From positions 522,329-586,328 of the forward strand of contig CAJJDP010000028.1 of assembly GCA_905182995.1 (NCBI GenBank): DNA of 64,000 nt. The letters are read 5' to 3'. Made by a program: the position numbers and the translations under genes. Positions 52,996-64,000 of the stretch are shown here, one piece after another (positions within the stretch are counted from its first letter, which is position 1; each line of letters starts with the position of its first letter). This stretch comes from Paramecium octaurelia. Its lineage: Eukaryota; Ciliophora; Oligohymenophorea; Peniculida; Parameciidae. Under the pieces are notes generated by a model. The model did no database searches. It saw only the letters and a list, made by a program, of their open reading frames with translations, and had not been told where the DNA came from.

Positions 52996-54231
52996 AAAAT
53001 CAATATTTTTATAATAATAATTACATATTGCAACATTCATTATTTGGAATAAACTCTTATTCTGAAAATGATAATACTCAATGTAAGACTCGCAAATAGT
53101 ATATTGCATAACTTGGTTGCTTTCTAGAAAGTTTGAAANTACAACATAATTGAAACCATCTTAGACAATGGCATTTAATAATTCAGGATCTATAATGATA
53201 TCTACAGAATATTCACTTATCAAAGTATGGGCATTTAACAAGGGAAAAATTTAATTGCTGACTTGTCTGCAGGGACATACTAATTATATCAACTGCTTAA
53301 TTTACAGTAAAAGATAAAATTCATTTATTTCTTCTTCGGATGATAAAACAATAAGATGCTGGTAATCATTTACCTAACAACATTGGAGTAGTTCACAACC
53401 TTATAACTAGCACACCAATTATGTTTAATGCCTGATACTCAATGAGAATGAAGATTTGTTATTTTCTGGAAGTTTTGATAATTCAATTAAAGTTTGGAAT
53501 GTTGATTTTAATAATAATTGCTTGATTTATTAATATTCATTGAATAAGCATACTCATTCTGTAAATGGATTAAGTTTGAGCCCATCTGAATAAGTGTTGG
53601 TTTCATGCGCAAATGAGAGTAATTCAATTATAATTTGGGAAAAAAATGTAAATAATATCTTTGAATTTAAATACATTGTTAAATAATCGATTTATGAGAA
53701 AGGGAATAAAATTATGTTTATATCGAATGAAGAATTTATTTGGGCAACTGCTTCCAAAACTTCAGATTATTTATATGCGTTCTAATTAAAAGAAGGAGTG
53801 TTTGAAGAAAATCTAGAAAATACTGTCGAACTGACTCCAAATAATAAGGTAGCAGACGAATTTCGATTCCCAATTCTTTATAACAAAGAGAAGAACTTAA
53901 TAATTTTAAGGGTGAAATCAATAGTGTATATACTTGAATATTTAAATAATGGCAAATACAGAATAGCTACTTAATTAGATTTTCATACTTTTGACATCTA
54001 TGGTCAAGTAACAAATAATTGGCAATATTTAGTATGTTGGGATTAAAATACTAAAAGATATAGCACTTATGAATTATAAATAAAATGAAAAATCAATATT
54101 TTTATAATAATAATTACATATTGCAACATTCATTATTTGGAATAAACTCTTATTCTGAAAATGATAATACTCAATGTAAGACTCGCAAATAGTATATTGC
54201 ATAACTTGGTTGCTTTCTAGAAAGTTTGAAA
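52047..54231. repeat. Contig-overlap duplication, unit 6 (n at 53139)
   Basis: 52047-53138 and 53140-54231 look identical (offset 1093), including a 61-residue minus-strand shadow frame that occurs twice. The copy ends with the stop of the WD40 gene at 54086-54088 plus about 143 bp of downstream flank. Confidence 0.94.
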
Positions 54232-57200
54232 ATCTGAGTCACAACTTGGAATAAAGTTTCTGGGATCCTTCCATTTACTGAGATTTCTATTTTTAATTAG
54301 TATGTAGGATATTCATTATAAGGTTGAAGCTTATAATAACAAAATTATCAATAATGAGCTTAAACAACCTTATTTTAATTTTAAATTGCTTGTGGACATT
54401 ACATCTAAAAGTCAATAATTTTCATTAATTTTTGAAAAAAGGAGAAGTTTCTCTAATGGTAGAATAGAAAATGTATGAGGAATATTGTAATAAATACTGT
54501 TTATAAAACCATTTGCATACATTTTATAATATAATTATAGTTATGTTTTATAAGTTTACATTATTTATTATAAAATTATATTTATTTGATAATATTAAAC
54601 TATTTATTGAATTGAATATTCAATTCATTTTTTCTGTTAATATTCCTAATCTCTGATTGATTGTTCTATTAATCCAAAATGATAAAAATATTTAAATAAA
54701 ATAAGAATGAGAAATGTGAAACATTATTTTTTCTGATAACTTATTAATACAACTGTAATACTAAGCCTCGAGTTATAATATGATGATATTATATTGGCTA
54801 GAATCAAATGAATTAAATAATCATATTTATATAAAGTCTCAAAATTTCCTAATATATAAAAACTTTGTTAAAATTACCATGTGAACTGATTAAATTTAAA
54901 TAATTTGAATTTAATGAAGATTCCATTACCTTGTATGTTTCAAATAGAAAATAATGATATTGGTGATTCATTAGATATCTTATAAGTATGCTTTATTGAC
55001 GTATTTTATTCTATTCTATGAAAAGCAGAATCGCTTTATTATAATAGGAGTAATTTTTACTGCAAGTCAAAAATTATTTCTGACATCGCCATTATAAAAA
55101 ATATCTTAAGTTTTAGGGAATTACAAATGAATCACTTGGATTGTGTAAAATTATTAATAACTAACATAATTTTATTCAAACTTGTATTAATTATTAAAAA
55201 ATTGCATATGGTTACTTATTTATAAAACGAGAAGTAAATCTAATTCAATAATTTTCTATCCATTCGAATAAGATTAATAATGTATTGCTATTCAAAATAT
55301 CTAAATTTTAATATCAAATAATGGTTACATTTAGACTTAATCGGTTATTACTATTAAAATTTTCAGGTTTTTGATATTATATCGATAAGAGTTTTAATCA
55401 GAAGAACCTTTAAATAATATATCAATAGAATTTAAATCTAATAAATATGGCTTTATTTTGATTCTAATCCCAAAATATGAGGGCTTTTATTTGCAGCTTA
55501 AAAAACATAAAAATTATTCCATTCAAAATTCCAAAACAAAGCTTATAATGAAGCAAAAATAGAACAAAGAAGCAATGGTATCATAATTCTTTTGATTAAC
55601 CAGAGTATGGCTTAATTTGAACTCTATATGGAAGAGAATTATTTAGAAAGTATTAAAATTGAAAGCCTCAAGAATATCTTTCGGCATATTGGTATTCTAA
55701 TTTAATTTAAATTTCGATGACCTAAAAAATCTTATATCTAGTCTAATTACGCTATTTAATTGGTAAAATCAAACCTCATAAGTGAAGATGATATTAAATG
55801 AAAGTTAAATAACCTAATTAATTTTATATAGGTTAAACGCATAACCTTCCATTTTTCTTATACTAATTGAATTCATCGCTATAAAATGAACCTAAAATAA
55901 AATAACCTATTCTTTTCACCTTCAGGATTGCAATCTAATTATCATACTTGATTTGTATTTATCAAAATAGAGCATTTTAAATTTAAGTAGATCAAACTTT
56001 ACAACTAATGAATTACCATTTAGATCATACCATAAAGTAACTTTGAAGTTGGTAATAAGTTTTGCAGATAAAGTTTGATGATTAAATTAACCTTAATATT
56101 GAAAAAAATATTAAGGATTTAAAAATGTGTATCCAAAATATTAAAATGTTAAATTGATTAGTTATCAATAAAATTTTTAACCCATTTTAAGTTTATCGTT
56201 ATTTTCAAACAGTAAAGTGGAATTTAAATTATTAATTGTCCCAATTAGGAGATGAGATCAATAATATTTTCAAATGATTGAAATAGAAACGATTATGATA
56301 TTATAAAATAATTTAACATGCCTAACTAAAAAATGAAAAGGATAATAATTGAAAGCTGTCTTTTAGGAACCCTAAAATAGCAGTTAATTCAAATTATATT
56401 ATTTGTATTTCAGTACAATCTAAATGCATCCTGAATTTAGAAACTAGTGGATTGTTATTCGCAAGTTTAGATTAAAACAAAATAGGGCTTATAAGAGGGA
56501 AATCTTTATAGAAAATATGAGACTAAAATATACATTAAGAGTGGATATTTGCCACATTTGTACTTTAATAAATTGCATTCAGTTTATAATGTATAAAATT
56601 CTCTTAAATAGTTATTAAATTTTGTATTAAAAATTAATCCTAAAATATTATATAAAATTTGGTAGGATAATGAATGAAATTCGAAACGAATTGTATAGAA
56701 CTGGAATTTTGCTAATTGATTCATGAGTAAATTTTAAAAATTAGATTATCAAACCAGTTTTTCTAATTGCAATCAATCAATCATCATATTAATATTAATA
56801 TGTAGATATTAAAATTGGGGGAATTTTTTCTAAAGCTTTGAATTATGATTTGCATTTGTTTAATACATTAGATATTGATATTTAAAAATGATCAATAATA
56901 TTTTAATGTAGAAGTAAAAAAGACAATCAAAGATTTTATTCATAGTTATATTGCATAAAATCTTTGTTTAAGTAAAACACTTCAACTCGTAATATGTTTA
57001 CCAGACGATCCATTTCCTAAAAGTTATAGGAATTAATAGAAAATACCTTTTCTAATAAGATATTGAAATAATATGAAGACGACTTATTATATCGAATCAT
57101 ATCTGGCACATGAATTTCATTTATAAGTTGTTAAGTCTTATTTGAACTTAAATCTCTACAATATATTCTCGTTTCTAAAATTATAACAGTTTCGCCATCA

Positions 57201-57957
57201 TTGTAAGAACTAATTGAGTACTTATAAAGAAATAATGGAATGTCATTCATTCTTGTCAATATTCAAAGTTCAAATTTGATTGATCCATTTTATATTACAG
57301 GGTTTATGTATTAAATATATCATTTTGACATTGCAAAGTATTTATTAATACATTTTTAAAGGTTTAACATAAAACTCTTTCATGGAATACAAACATTTTC
57401 TTTAGATTTAATTGCCGCATTCGTAATTTATTAAATGAAATCAAGAGAACTTTCTAATTTATTCTCACTGTTTTCAAATACATATATTCTTTTGGCCACT
57501 TAATCCTCATTAATAAAAATTACATTAATAGTGTCAACCACTTTGTTTAAGTTTTCAATTAATTTGAAGAGATACCAATAAATAATTAATTTCGTAAAAG
57601 TGTGTGTTATTTCCAAAAGACATAATTTATAATTCACTTTTTCTAATAGTTAAGTAAATTATCACTAATTCAACACTTGCAATTATAATAGACTTCTTTT
57701 GTGTACTTCTAAGCTAAGTGCACTTTTCCTAAAATTTTTATTGTTAATTATCAAACACAAACAAACTTGATAATCCTATGTTTATAAACACATTTCGTTT
57801 CTTTTGATCTTTAATCATCATTAAATCTTTGCTATAAAAATCGCTGTCATGCTCTGCGCCTGATTAATCAATTAAATAACTTTAATTAATTGGTTCTTCC
57901 TTTTTTTTAATTATTAATATTATATAACAGTGTTAGAATTTATCATATTAACTGAGA
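54232..57957. other. Decayed interval with coding remnants on both strands
   Basis: About 3.7 kb without one intact gene. Plus-strand remnants include SKCILNLETSGLLFASLDQ (about 56420-56480, WD40-like). Minus-strand remnants are longer, between about 56930 and 57900: DFYSKDLMMIKDQKKRNVF, NKVVDTINVIFINEDQVAK, SYNDGETVIILETRIYCRD, LVNILRVEVFYLNKDF. They are interrupted by TGA and 1-base shifts, and some could be joined by small introns that I could not place. I read it as one or more decaying genes, or one gene in poor sequence. Confidence 0.5.
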
Positions 57958-58299
57958 TGTCAAATTAATTCAATAAAATATGTGTTTCTACTATGATAAA
58001 AAGGTAGTTGCCAAATTGTGAGTTGCCGTCAGGAGATATGAGAATGAAATCAAAATTTTAACAAAGAATGGATAATTAAAATAGTTAACTGAAAATAATC
58101 TGAGGAAATTAATAAAAAGGAGAGACTTATAAAATTTAAGTGAATAGTTACAATATCCATTAAGAGAGTAAAATCCAAATTAAAATTTTCTTTATTGCCA
58201 TTCAAATTGAAAATTATGAGAAAATATATTGGATATATATTAATAATATATCAATAGAAAAAATTGATCTCTTCAGTTTTTTTTTAATTTAAAACTATA
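57958..58299 (+). other. Possible small coiled-coil reading frame
   Basis: On the plus strand about 58034-58211, the stretch RYENEIKILTKNGQLKQL…LRKLIKRRDLQNLSEQLQY reads as a short coiled coil. A nearby upstream ATG (57958) starts MSNQFNKICVSTMIKR, but an in-frame TGA or an unplaced intron separates them. Weak. Confidence 0.3.
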
Positions 58300-59724
58300 T
58301 CACATACGTCCTTTTTTACTAAAATTTGATTTTTGTGTTTGTTTTTAACATGGTTTTTTTCCATTCTTCTTCTTGGGACTTGAACTTTGCTGAGGAGTAA
58401 TTTATTAGTTTTCATCCAAACTCTAAGAGTCATCAAATTCTGTCTACGATTGGCTTTCTTTCCTCGAAACTAGAAATTCTATGAAAAGTTACTTGTATCA
58501 TTTGATTGTGTCTCTATTGCTGCGTAAAATCTTTAAGTTTCTTTCTGAGGGTATATATGTTAAATAAATGAAGAAAGATTAGTACTTAGGCTTCCATTAT
58601 ACTTTTATATTTAATTACCTTTGCTTTCTTTTAAATATTAACCCATCCTCTCTAGTATTTGCTAGAATGTTTAATACATTTTTTCAAACAATTTAGAAAA
58701 AATATTCATGAATTATAATATAGGTTTGACTTATTAATTTAATGAGTCAAATTATTTTGCTGAACCCCATATTTACTTTTATTTATAAATACATGATTCT
58801 GAAAATTTAATGACAGCTGTAATCTACTGTTTTAAATTCAAAAATCTTTTCTCTATTTATTCTATTTTTTCTTAATTTTGCTCATCCTGAGAATTCTATA
58901 ATTTCATTATTAACACTTCATCAACCATTCCACTTAAAATTTTAATTTGTAGTCGTATCTCTTCTTCCTGTTATAAGATTGGTTTTAATTTCTCATCTTA
59001 AATTTTGATGTTTGGCAATTCATTTTATAGATTTAATTTTTCTAAAACCTCAAAACTCTTATTTTTTGCCTCTTTTATTACTTCCTAAAAAATATTATCC
59101 TTTTTTAAGATTTATTATTGCAGAGCTTCCTGATTTGCTTTTAGACATCCTATCTCATCCTCCATCCTGTTTATTCTATTCTCCTTTTATTGAATAATTT
59201 CCTACTACTTTTAGGCTTATTCTCTAATAGTTTGGTTCAATATCCTTATTTCTTCCAATTTAGAAGCAATCTCTTCTTCATGTTTCTTACTTATATCTTG
59301 TAAATTTTTTTTCTACTGATTTTCCAATTTTTAATTATTTTATTATTCTTTATTCCTTTCTTGATTAAACCATTTTGAGAGTTCTAATTATTGTTTTTCA
59401 AATGCTATGTTCATTAACCATTTCAATTTCTCATATCCATTTAGCAATTTATCTGCATTCGAGATAATAGAGTTTTTATATTTTTCAAAATTTTTTTCTA
59501 ATAAATCTTCAATTTACTGCAATAGTATTTAATAATTCTATAACTTATTTGATCTGAATTACATTAAATAGATCTTCATTTTATTTGCTTGGATTATACC
59601 CTGTTCTTTAGTTCTCAATTTATACTTACTTCTCCATACTTGAAACATGAGGGATAGCTTTATAAACCATCCTTAATCGATTCCCTGCGAATTTTGAGAA
59701 CTTTTAACTTGATTTTTCTGTCAT
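58300..59724 (-). CDS. Coiled-coil protein
   Basis: Minus strand; introns 59538-59562 (25 nt) and 58470-58492 (23 nt) give 458 aa exactly in frame. From about residue 70 to 330 it is a nearly unbroken K/E/Q/L heptad coil (for example LELSKWFNQERNKEQQNNQK, EIASKLEEIRILNQTIREQ). The tail is Q/S/N-rich and then basic (SSSPKKKNGKKP). No enzymatic motif. A filament, centriolar or ciliary scaffold role is possible. Both introns are supported by restoration of frame. Confidence 0.82.
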
Positions 59725-60731
59725 TTGGATTAATATTATTGAAGCATTAATTATTCAAGAAAGTTCAACAATAAAATTATTAAATTCTACTTGCTAAAGG
59801 TATCATTAAATTAGGAAAATTACATTACAACCCAAAAATCAATACTTAAATTTGAGTAATTCATCAATTATTATAATAAAAGTTCCTTTTTGGCTTAAAT
59901 TGATTATTTTTCTAGACAAAAATTTTTATTCCAATATATAACAATTATTGTAAAGTAGCATTTTTTGATATTACCCTTTAGCAATTCTGTCCACTCTTAT
60001 TAAGAATAACTTATTAACAAAGTATTCAATAATGATTTTCAAAAATTAGTTTTGAATTAAATAGCATTCAAATTTAATTTGTATAAAATATGAAAATTTC
60101 AGCAATATAATATGATTTTGGCATTCATTACCAAACTGGACACAACCCAATATCTTTGATTTTAAATCGAATTATAATTTCAAAGAATATTTCATTGTAT
60201 TTGAATTTAGAACTTATATTAATTTCATTATAATCAATAAAATTCAAGGTTACCAATCGTTGCTATAATTGAAAGGATTTCTTAAGAAATAACTGAAAAT
60301 GCTTAATGATAAAGGAGTTTATGTAAGATTACGGATACTTAAAAGTATGATCTCCTGTATTTATAATTCTTTTTTGATAAACATATTCTCTTTCCTTTAG
60401 CTAAGTAAGTTATAGAAAAACAAAGATAAAATAGATCAAATTGATTAAATAAATTTCTAATTATACGTGATCGTTTATTACTACAAAAATTTAGAGATTC
60501 CGCTGATAAGAAAGATTGCTTCTTAATCCAGTATTCAGGATAAAAATATTAATTATCTTAATTATCGGACTTGGTTGGAGTTTTGAACATGTATAAAGTG
60601 ACTTTATTAAAATAAATTTTTCAATATTAAAACCACTACTTAATGAAATGTGGAACAGTTTAATTTAGTAAGAGAAAAAGAAAAGAAAGAGAAATAAATT
60701 GATTTTTCTGATATTGAGTTTTTGATAAACA
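59725..60731. other. Intergenic region between divergent genes
   Basis: About 1 kb of AT-rich DNA, no convincing frame. It flanks the 5' ends of the coiled-coil gene (minus) and the SP-RING-like gene (plus). Confidence 0.5.
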
Positions 60732-62797
60732 ATGAGTTTTCAAAGATTCATAAATTATTTTAATTAATTCTTAATGTTGCTGCATCATGCCATTCGAATA
60801 GTTGAAAAGAACAACTCAGTTAATGATTCTAGCAATTTGACTAATCTGGATTTTCGACTGATAAATGTAAACACTGGTAAAAAATATGACTATCCTGTAC
60901 TTTATGTTTTAAAATAGGTTTTTGGAAAACAGTGCACTCATTTTAGTGTTGATAAATTAATCGATCTTTAAGATGTTGTAGATGGATTTAACTCATAGAG
61001 TAGAAATTACAAGTGCCCTCATTGTCCAATTGTTTATGAAGAAGTTTCTGATTTCACACCACATGATCTTAATAAAAGAATTATTTAAGAATTCCATCCT
61101 TTAACAGATAGAATTTCTGTCTTACATGGAATCCTATTAAGTCATATTAAACGAAATAAAAAAAGATTCGGTGACCCTTTAACTTCAAGTAAAATTGAAA
61201 AATAAATAAAACAATTATTAACATACAATAAAGAAGATCAATATCAAAATGCTTCAAGCATTCTTAATCTGGCCTTAAATGATTAAAGATTTCAATTAAA
61301 TAATTAATTTTAATTCTAATCCTTATGTTTACTTGATAATGTAAATATAACTATCCCAGTAAGACATAAGGATTGTAAACATATTGAAGCCTATGAATTA
61401 ACTAGTTTGATTTGTTATCAAATTGAAAATTTTAAGGACTTAAAAAATAAATAATTGCAGGAAAGAGAGTCCAATTAATACCTGCGTTGTATTAAAACAG
61501 ATTGTAAATCTATGTTCCCCTTAATTTCTGATTAGTAGCTCTTAGATTGTCTAGTTGTAGATTTCTAATTTTTATAAACAATTAAAAAGTCTTATCCTGG
61601 AAATCAGCTTTATATAGTAAGCAAGCAAGATAGAAATCAAGTTACTTTAACAGATTTTATAGTAAATAGCAACAATAATAAAGATACATTTATTAGAGCA
61701 TATTGGATGAAAAAAGAGAATTAACCAGAATTAGATTCATTATTTACTTACCCAGAATTTTAGAGAATAGTATTAGAGAAAATGGCGACAATAATGAATT
61801 AAGAATTGCATAAAACTGTTAAAGATAAAATTAATCTATATAAGCATTCCAATTGTTTAATGAAATTATAAGATTAGTCTGGTGATATGGTTGAATATCC
61901 AGCAAGATGTTTTAATTGTCCAATCTAATTAGAGACTTAGTCTTCATAAAATGAAAAAAAGATTCCATTATTAAATTGGGATATTCGAACTTTTGTAGCA
62001 TACGTTGTACATAAATAGAAAATGGCATAAGTTAATAAATAAAATTCTGAGAAATTGAAATGTCCACTATGTTAAACTGAATTTAAAAAGAATCTAGTTC
62101 AAATTTAATTTAATAATGAATTAATTTATTATGATGCTTAGCTATATTCAAAAATGTAGATAAACATAAAAAAAATAAGAGATGAGCCAAATAATTAGTT
62201 CAATTATCAGGGAAAGGAATACTTGCTTGAAAATTTCAAAAATTTGTGGAAATATACTCTAGAAGATTTTTTAAGGTATTGATTACAATTTATACATTAA
62301 GTGATGAAGCAAATAGAGAAAATATTAAAATATAGTACGAATCAGTTAAATGTCATAATTACAAAGATCTCTTTATTAAAGACCCGTTAATAAACTTTAA
62401 ATGTAAAAAATAAATTAGGTTTAATTTTGATTATTTCTACAAACTATTTGCACAGAATAAATTTTCGTTTACGAATGGAATAAAATTATGCCAATGCGAA
62501 GGACAAGAATGTCAACCAGTGACAGAAATAGAGGAATAATTGTATTATGATAAAGTTTGGATAGAAGCATATTCACAAAAACCACTTCATTGTAACTGTG
62601 AATACGGATTTTCATATGATTTAACAACCAATGAATTCAAAGAATTAAAAAAAGGAGAGTTTGTTTTGAAGCAACTGACTCCTCCTATTGTAAGACATAT
62701 CAGGGAAGATGAAACATTTGAAAGAGGACTATCGTTTAAAAATACAACAGGATAAATGCAGAAGATAAGACAATAATCACTGATGGAATAATAATGA
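60732..62797 (+). CDS. Protein with several SP-RING-like zinc modules
   Basis: Two exons; intron 62276-62301 (26 nt) gives 679 aa with TGA 62795-62797. Three Cys/His modules have the spacing of RING/SP-RING (PIAS/Siz/Nse2) folds. The first is FGKQCTHFSVDKLIDL … YKCPHCPIVYEE at about 65-115. The second is VRHKDCKHIEAYELTSL … YLRCIKTDCKSMFPL at about 215-265. The third is ARCFNCPIQLE … LKCPLCQTEFKKN at about 395-455. More Cys (CQCEGQEC, CNCEYGF) follow near 585-630. SP-RINGs are SUMO E3 modules, so a SUMO-ligase-like role is inferred but not shown. Two in-frame ATGs (60732, 60774) are possible starts. Confidence 0.75.
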
Positions 62798-62830
62798 AAA
62801 TAGATATCAATATAAATAGAATAATTAAAA

Positions 62831-63290
62831 ATGCATGCTCTTTATATATTAGCTACTGAAAATCTTGATTGTCATTTCTTCAAAAATAAAGAACAAGACT
62901 ATTATAAAGATACCTTGAATATGAGACAGATTTAGGAGAAGAAATAAACAATTTAAAATATTATGAATGTTGCTTTCGAAATTTATAACTTGAATAGAAA
63001 CTTTTGTTAGGTGATAGACAGCATACGCATATCTCATTACATAGTAAAGAGGCTGTAATTTAAATTAGAGGATTAATGAAAAATATCTTATTTAAGCAAT
63101 CAAACATAAAATATCATCTTATTTGTTTTTGGATTAATAATAAAGAAGTTATTCAACATTTGAAATCTCTTCTTTGTATTAAAGTAATTGAATTGATGAG
63201 AGAAAAGATTATGATTTTAAATTTGAAATGCCTAATATTCATACTAAGAGGTGCGAACATGATTATAGAAACATGATTTTTTTTTCAAAA
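62831..63290 (+). CDS. Hypothetical protein with one in-frame TGA
   Basis: From ATG 62831 (MHALYILATENLDCHFFKNK) a coding frame runs to 63043. A 25-nt intron at 63044-63068 continues it (RINEKYLIQAIKHKISSYLF) to a TGA at 63189-63191. Beyond this TGA the same frame keeps reading as protein (ERKDYDFKFEMPNIHTKRC). Without the intron it stops at 63079 with 82 aa. Either the protein ends at one of these TGAs, or the TGA is a sequence error, recoding event or the start of decay. No family recognised. Confidence 0.5.
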
Positions 63291-63622
63291 TTAATCATTT
63301 TGATATTTCTGAAATTCATCAGAATTCATTAGTAATTTTTTATTTTTTCAGGGTCTATTTGCAGCAAGCCTTCTCCTTGTTGATTATTTCGTTAGATGTA
63401 TTTTATTGAATTGATTAATAGATTAATTCTTTCTTTTGTTTTCCTTGTCTTAAGGTGAGAACTATTCCCTTGATCCAAAACTCTCTGATAAGCCATTAGT
63501 TTCCAATTCAAAATTAAATATGGTTCAAATTAATCAATAAATTCTATAAAATTTTTTTTTTAATTTACAAGCAGCATCTCTGCTGACAGGGAAAAGTATT
63601 TTATTAGCAATAATTAACAGTG

Positions 63623-64000
63623 ATGTCCTATGCAGTTGCTTTAGGTTTGGTACCTTCTGGATTCTGGTCATCATGGCAGAAATATCATTTATATGTTTAA
63701 AAATAGAGAGTTTATGTTATTATTCAATAAATAGTTGAATGATGGTCTTTGTTTGGCAAATTAGAAACAACATTCACTTAATAGTCTAGCTACGAGGAGT
63801 CCTTGACGGCTGAATGTCTTATTAGGTCATTTATGGTAAAGGGAAATATGGAGGACCTGATTTTAAAACTTTATTCATAGGGGATCGAGACCAAGAGATG
63901 GGAAACCCAAGGGGATCTTATGTTCAGAAGAATGGTTCATTGCTGCCTGGATAAGAAGAATAAGAACGATAGGATGAGTCAGCCCTCGATTTCCCAGAAA
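63623..64000 (+). CDS. Unknown protein, 5' part (cut by window end)
   Basis: ATG 63623 (MSYAVALGLVPSGFWSSW). Introns 63710-63734 (25 nt) and 63745-63764 (20 nt) lead to exon 3, which stays open to the window end. The exon 3 text is strongly coding: SLTAECLIRSFMVKGNMED, KRWETQGDLMFRRMVHCC. It is less AT-rich than the rest. No family recognised from the visible part. An upstream in-frame TGA at about 63590 supports this ATG as start. Confidence 0.65.

Noticed and set aside
52643-53921. Duplicated 61-residue minus-strand gene
   Set aside because: It is the antisense shadow of the WD40 coding sequence, doubled by the assembly duplication.

Overview
This window looks like a piece of a ciliate somatic genome, most likely Paramecium or a close relative. 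It is very AT-rich. Long conserved reading frames stay open only when TAA and TAG are read as glutamine and TGA is the sole stop. Introns are tiny: 30 to 32 inferred here are 17-29 nt, most often 23-26, with GT...AG ends. These introns restore frame and protein-family motifs across junctions. Genes are close together, often with under 100 bp between them. The species cannot be fixed from sequence alone. Most coordinates below were checked by requiring exon sums divisible by three and ending in TGA.

Layout. 0.1-1.5 kb: a fragmentary frame and a small Psq-type helix-turn-helix gene, inside a duplicated contig end. 2.2-14.2 kb is a clean, gene-dense block: an active-looking DUSP-USP deubiquitinase, a pseudokinase, a secreted beta/gamma-crystallin protein, a MORN-repeat protein, a MAP kinase with a TEY loop, a second DUSP-USP-like protein with a degenerate catalytic site, an unknown protein and a CK1-type kinase. 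14.7-18.1 kb: a coiled-coil gene, frame-broken and part-duplicated. 18.1-27.8 kb: a 47-residue membrane protein, a serine/threonine kinase, a hypothetical protein, a large EF-hand + PH + kinase protein resembling apicomplexan CDPK7 in architecture, three small hypotheticals and a RING protein. 27.8-29.9 kb: a duplicated contig end and a 304-base N gap. 30.7-34.4 kb: intronless DNA topoisomerase II. 34.5-40.6 kb: a same-strand array of zinc-finger/WD40/SPRY-like genes. 40.9-42.7 kb: a two-TM protein. 43.1-46.6 kb: a Cys-rich surface protein, part-duplicated. 46.9-49.7 kb: a duplicated unit with unclear coding content. 51.2-54.2 kb: a Q/S-tract zinc-finger-WD40 gene, part-duplicated. 54.2-58 kb: a decayed interval. 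58.3-59.7 kb: a coiled-coil protein. 60.7-62.8 kb: a protein with several SP-RING-like zinc modules. 62.8-64 kb: a small gene with one in-frame TGA and the 5' part of another gene that runs off the window.

Assembly. Six places (five single n characters plus one N gap) are flanked by a direct duplication of about 0.84-1.5 kb. The copies look identical wherever I compared them. I read these as contig-end overlaps that were scaffolded without merging, not biological tandem repeats. Several duplicated units also carry 1-base frame breaks, whereas clean genes elsewhere do not.

Functional themes are signalling (seven kinase or pseudokinase loci), ubiquitin/SUMO-type factors (two USP-family, one RING, one SP-RING-like) and lineage-expanded zinc-finger/WD40 proteins. 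No operon, CRISPR array, tRNA, rRNA or clear mobile element was seen.
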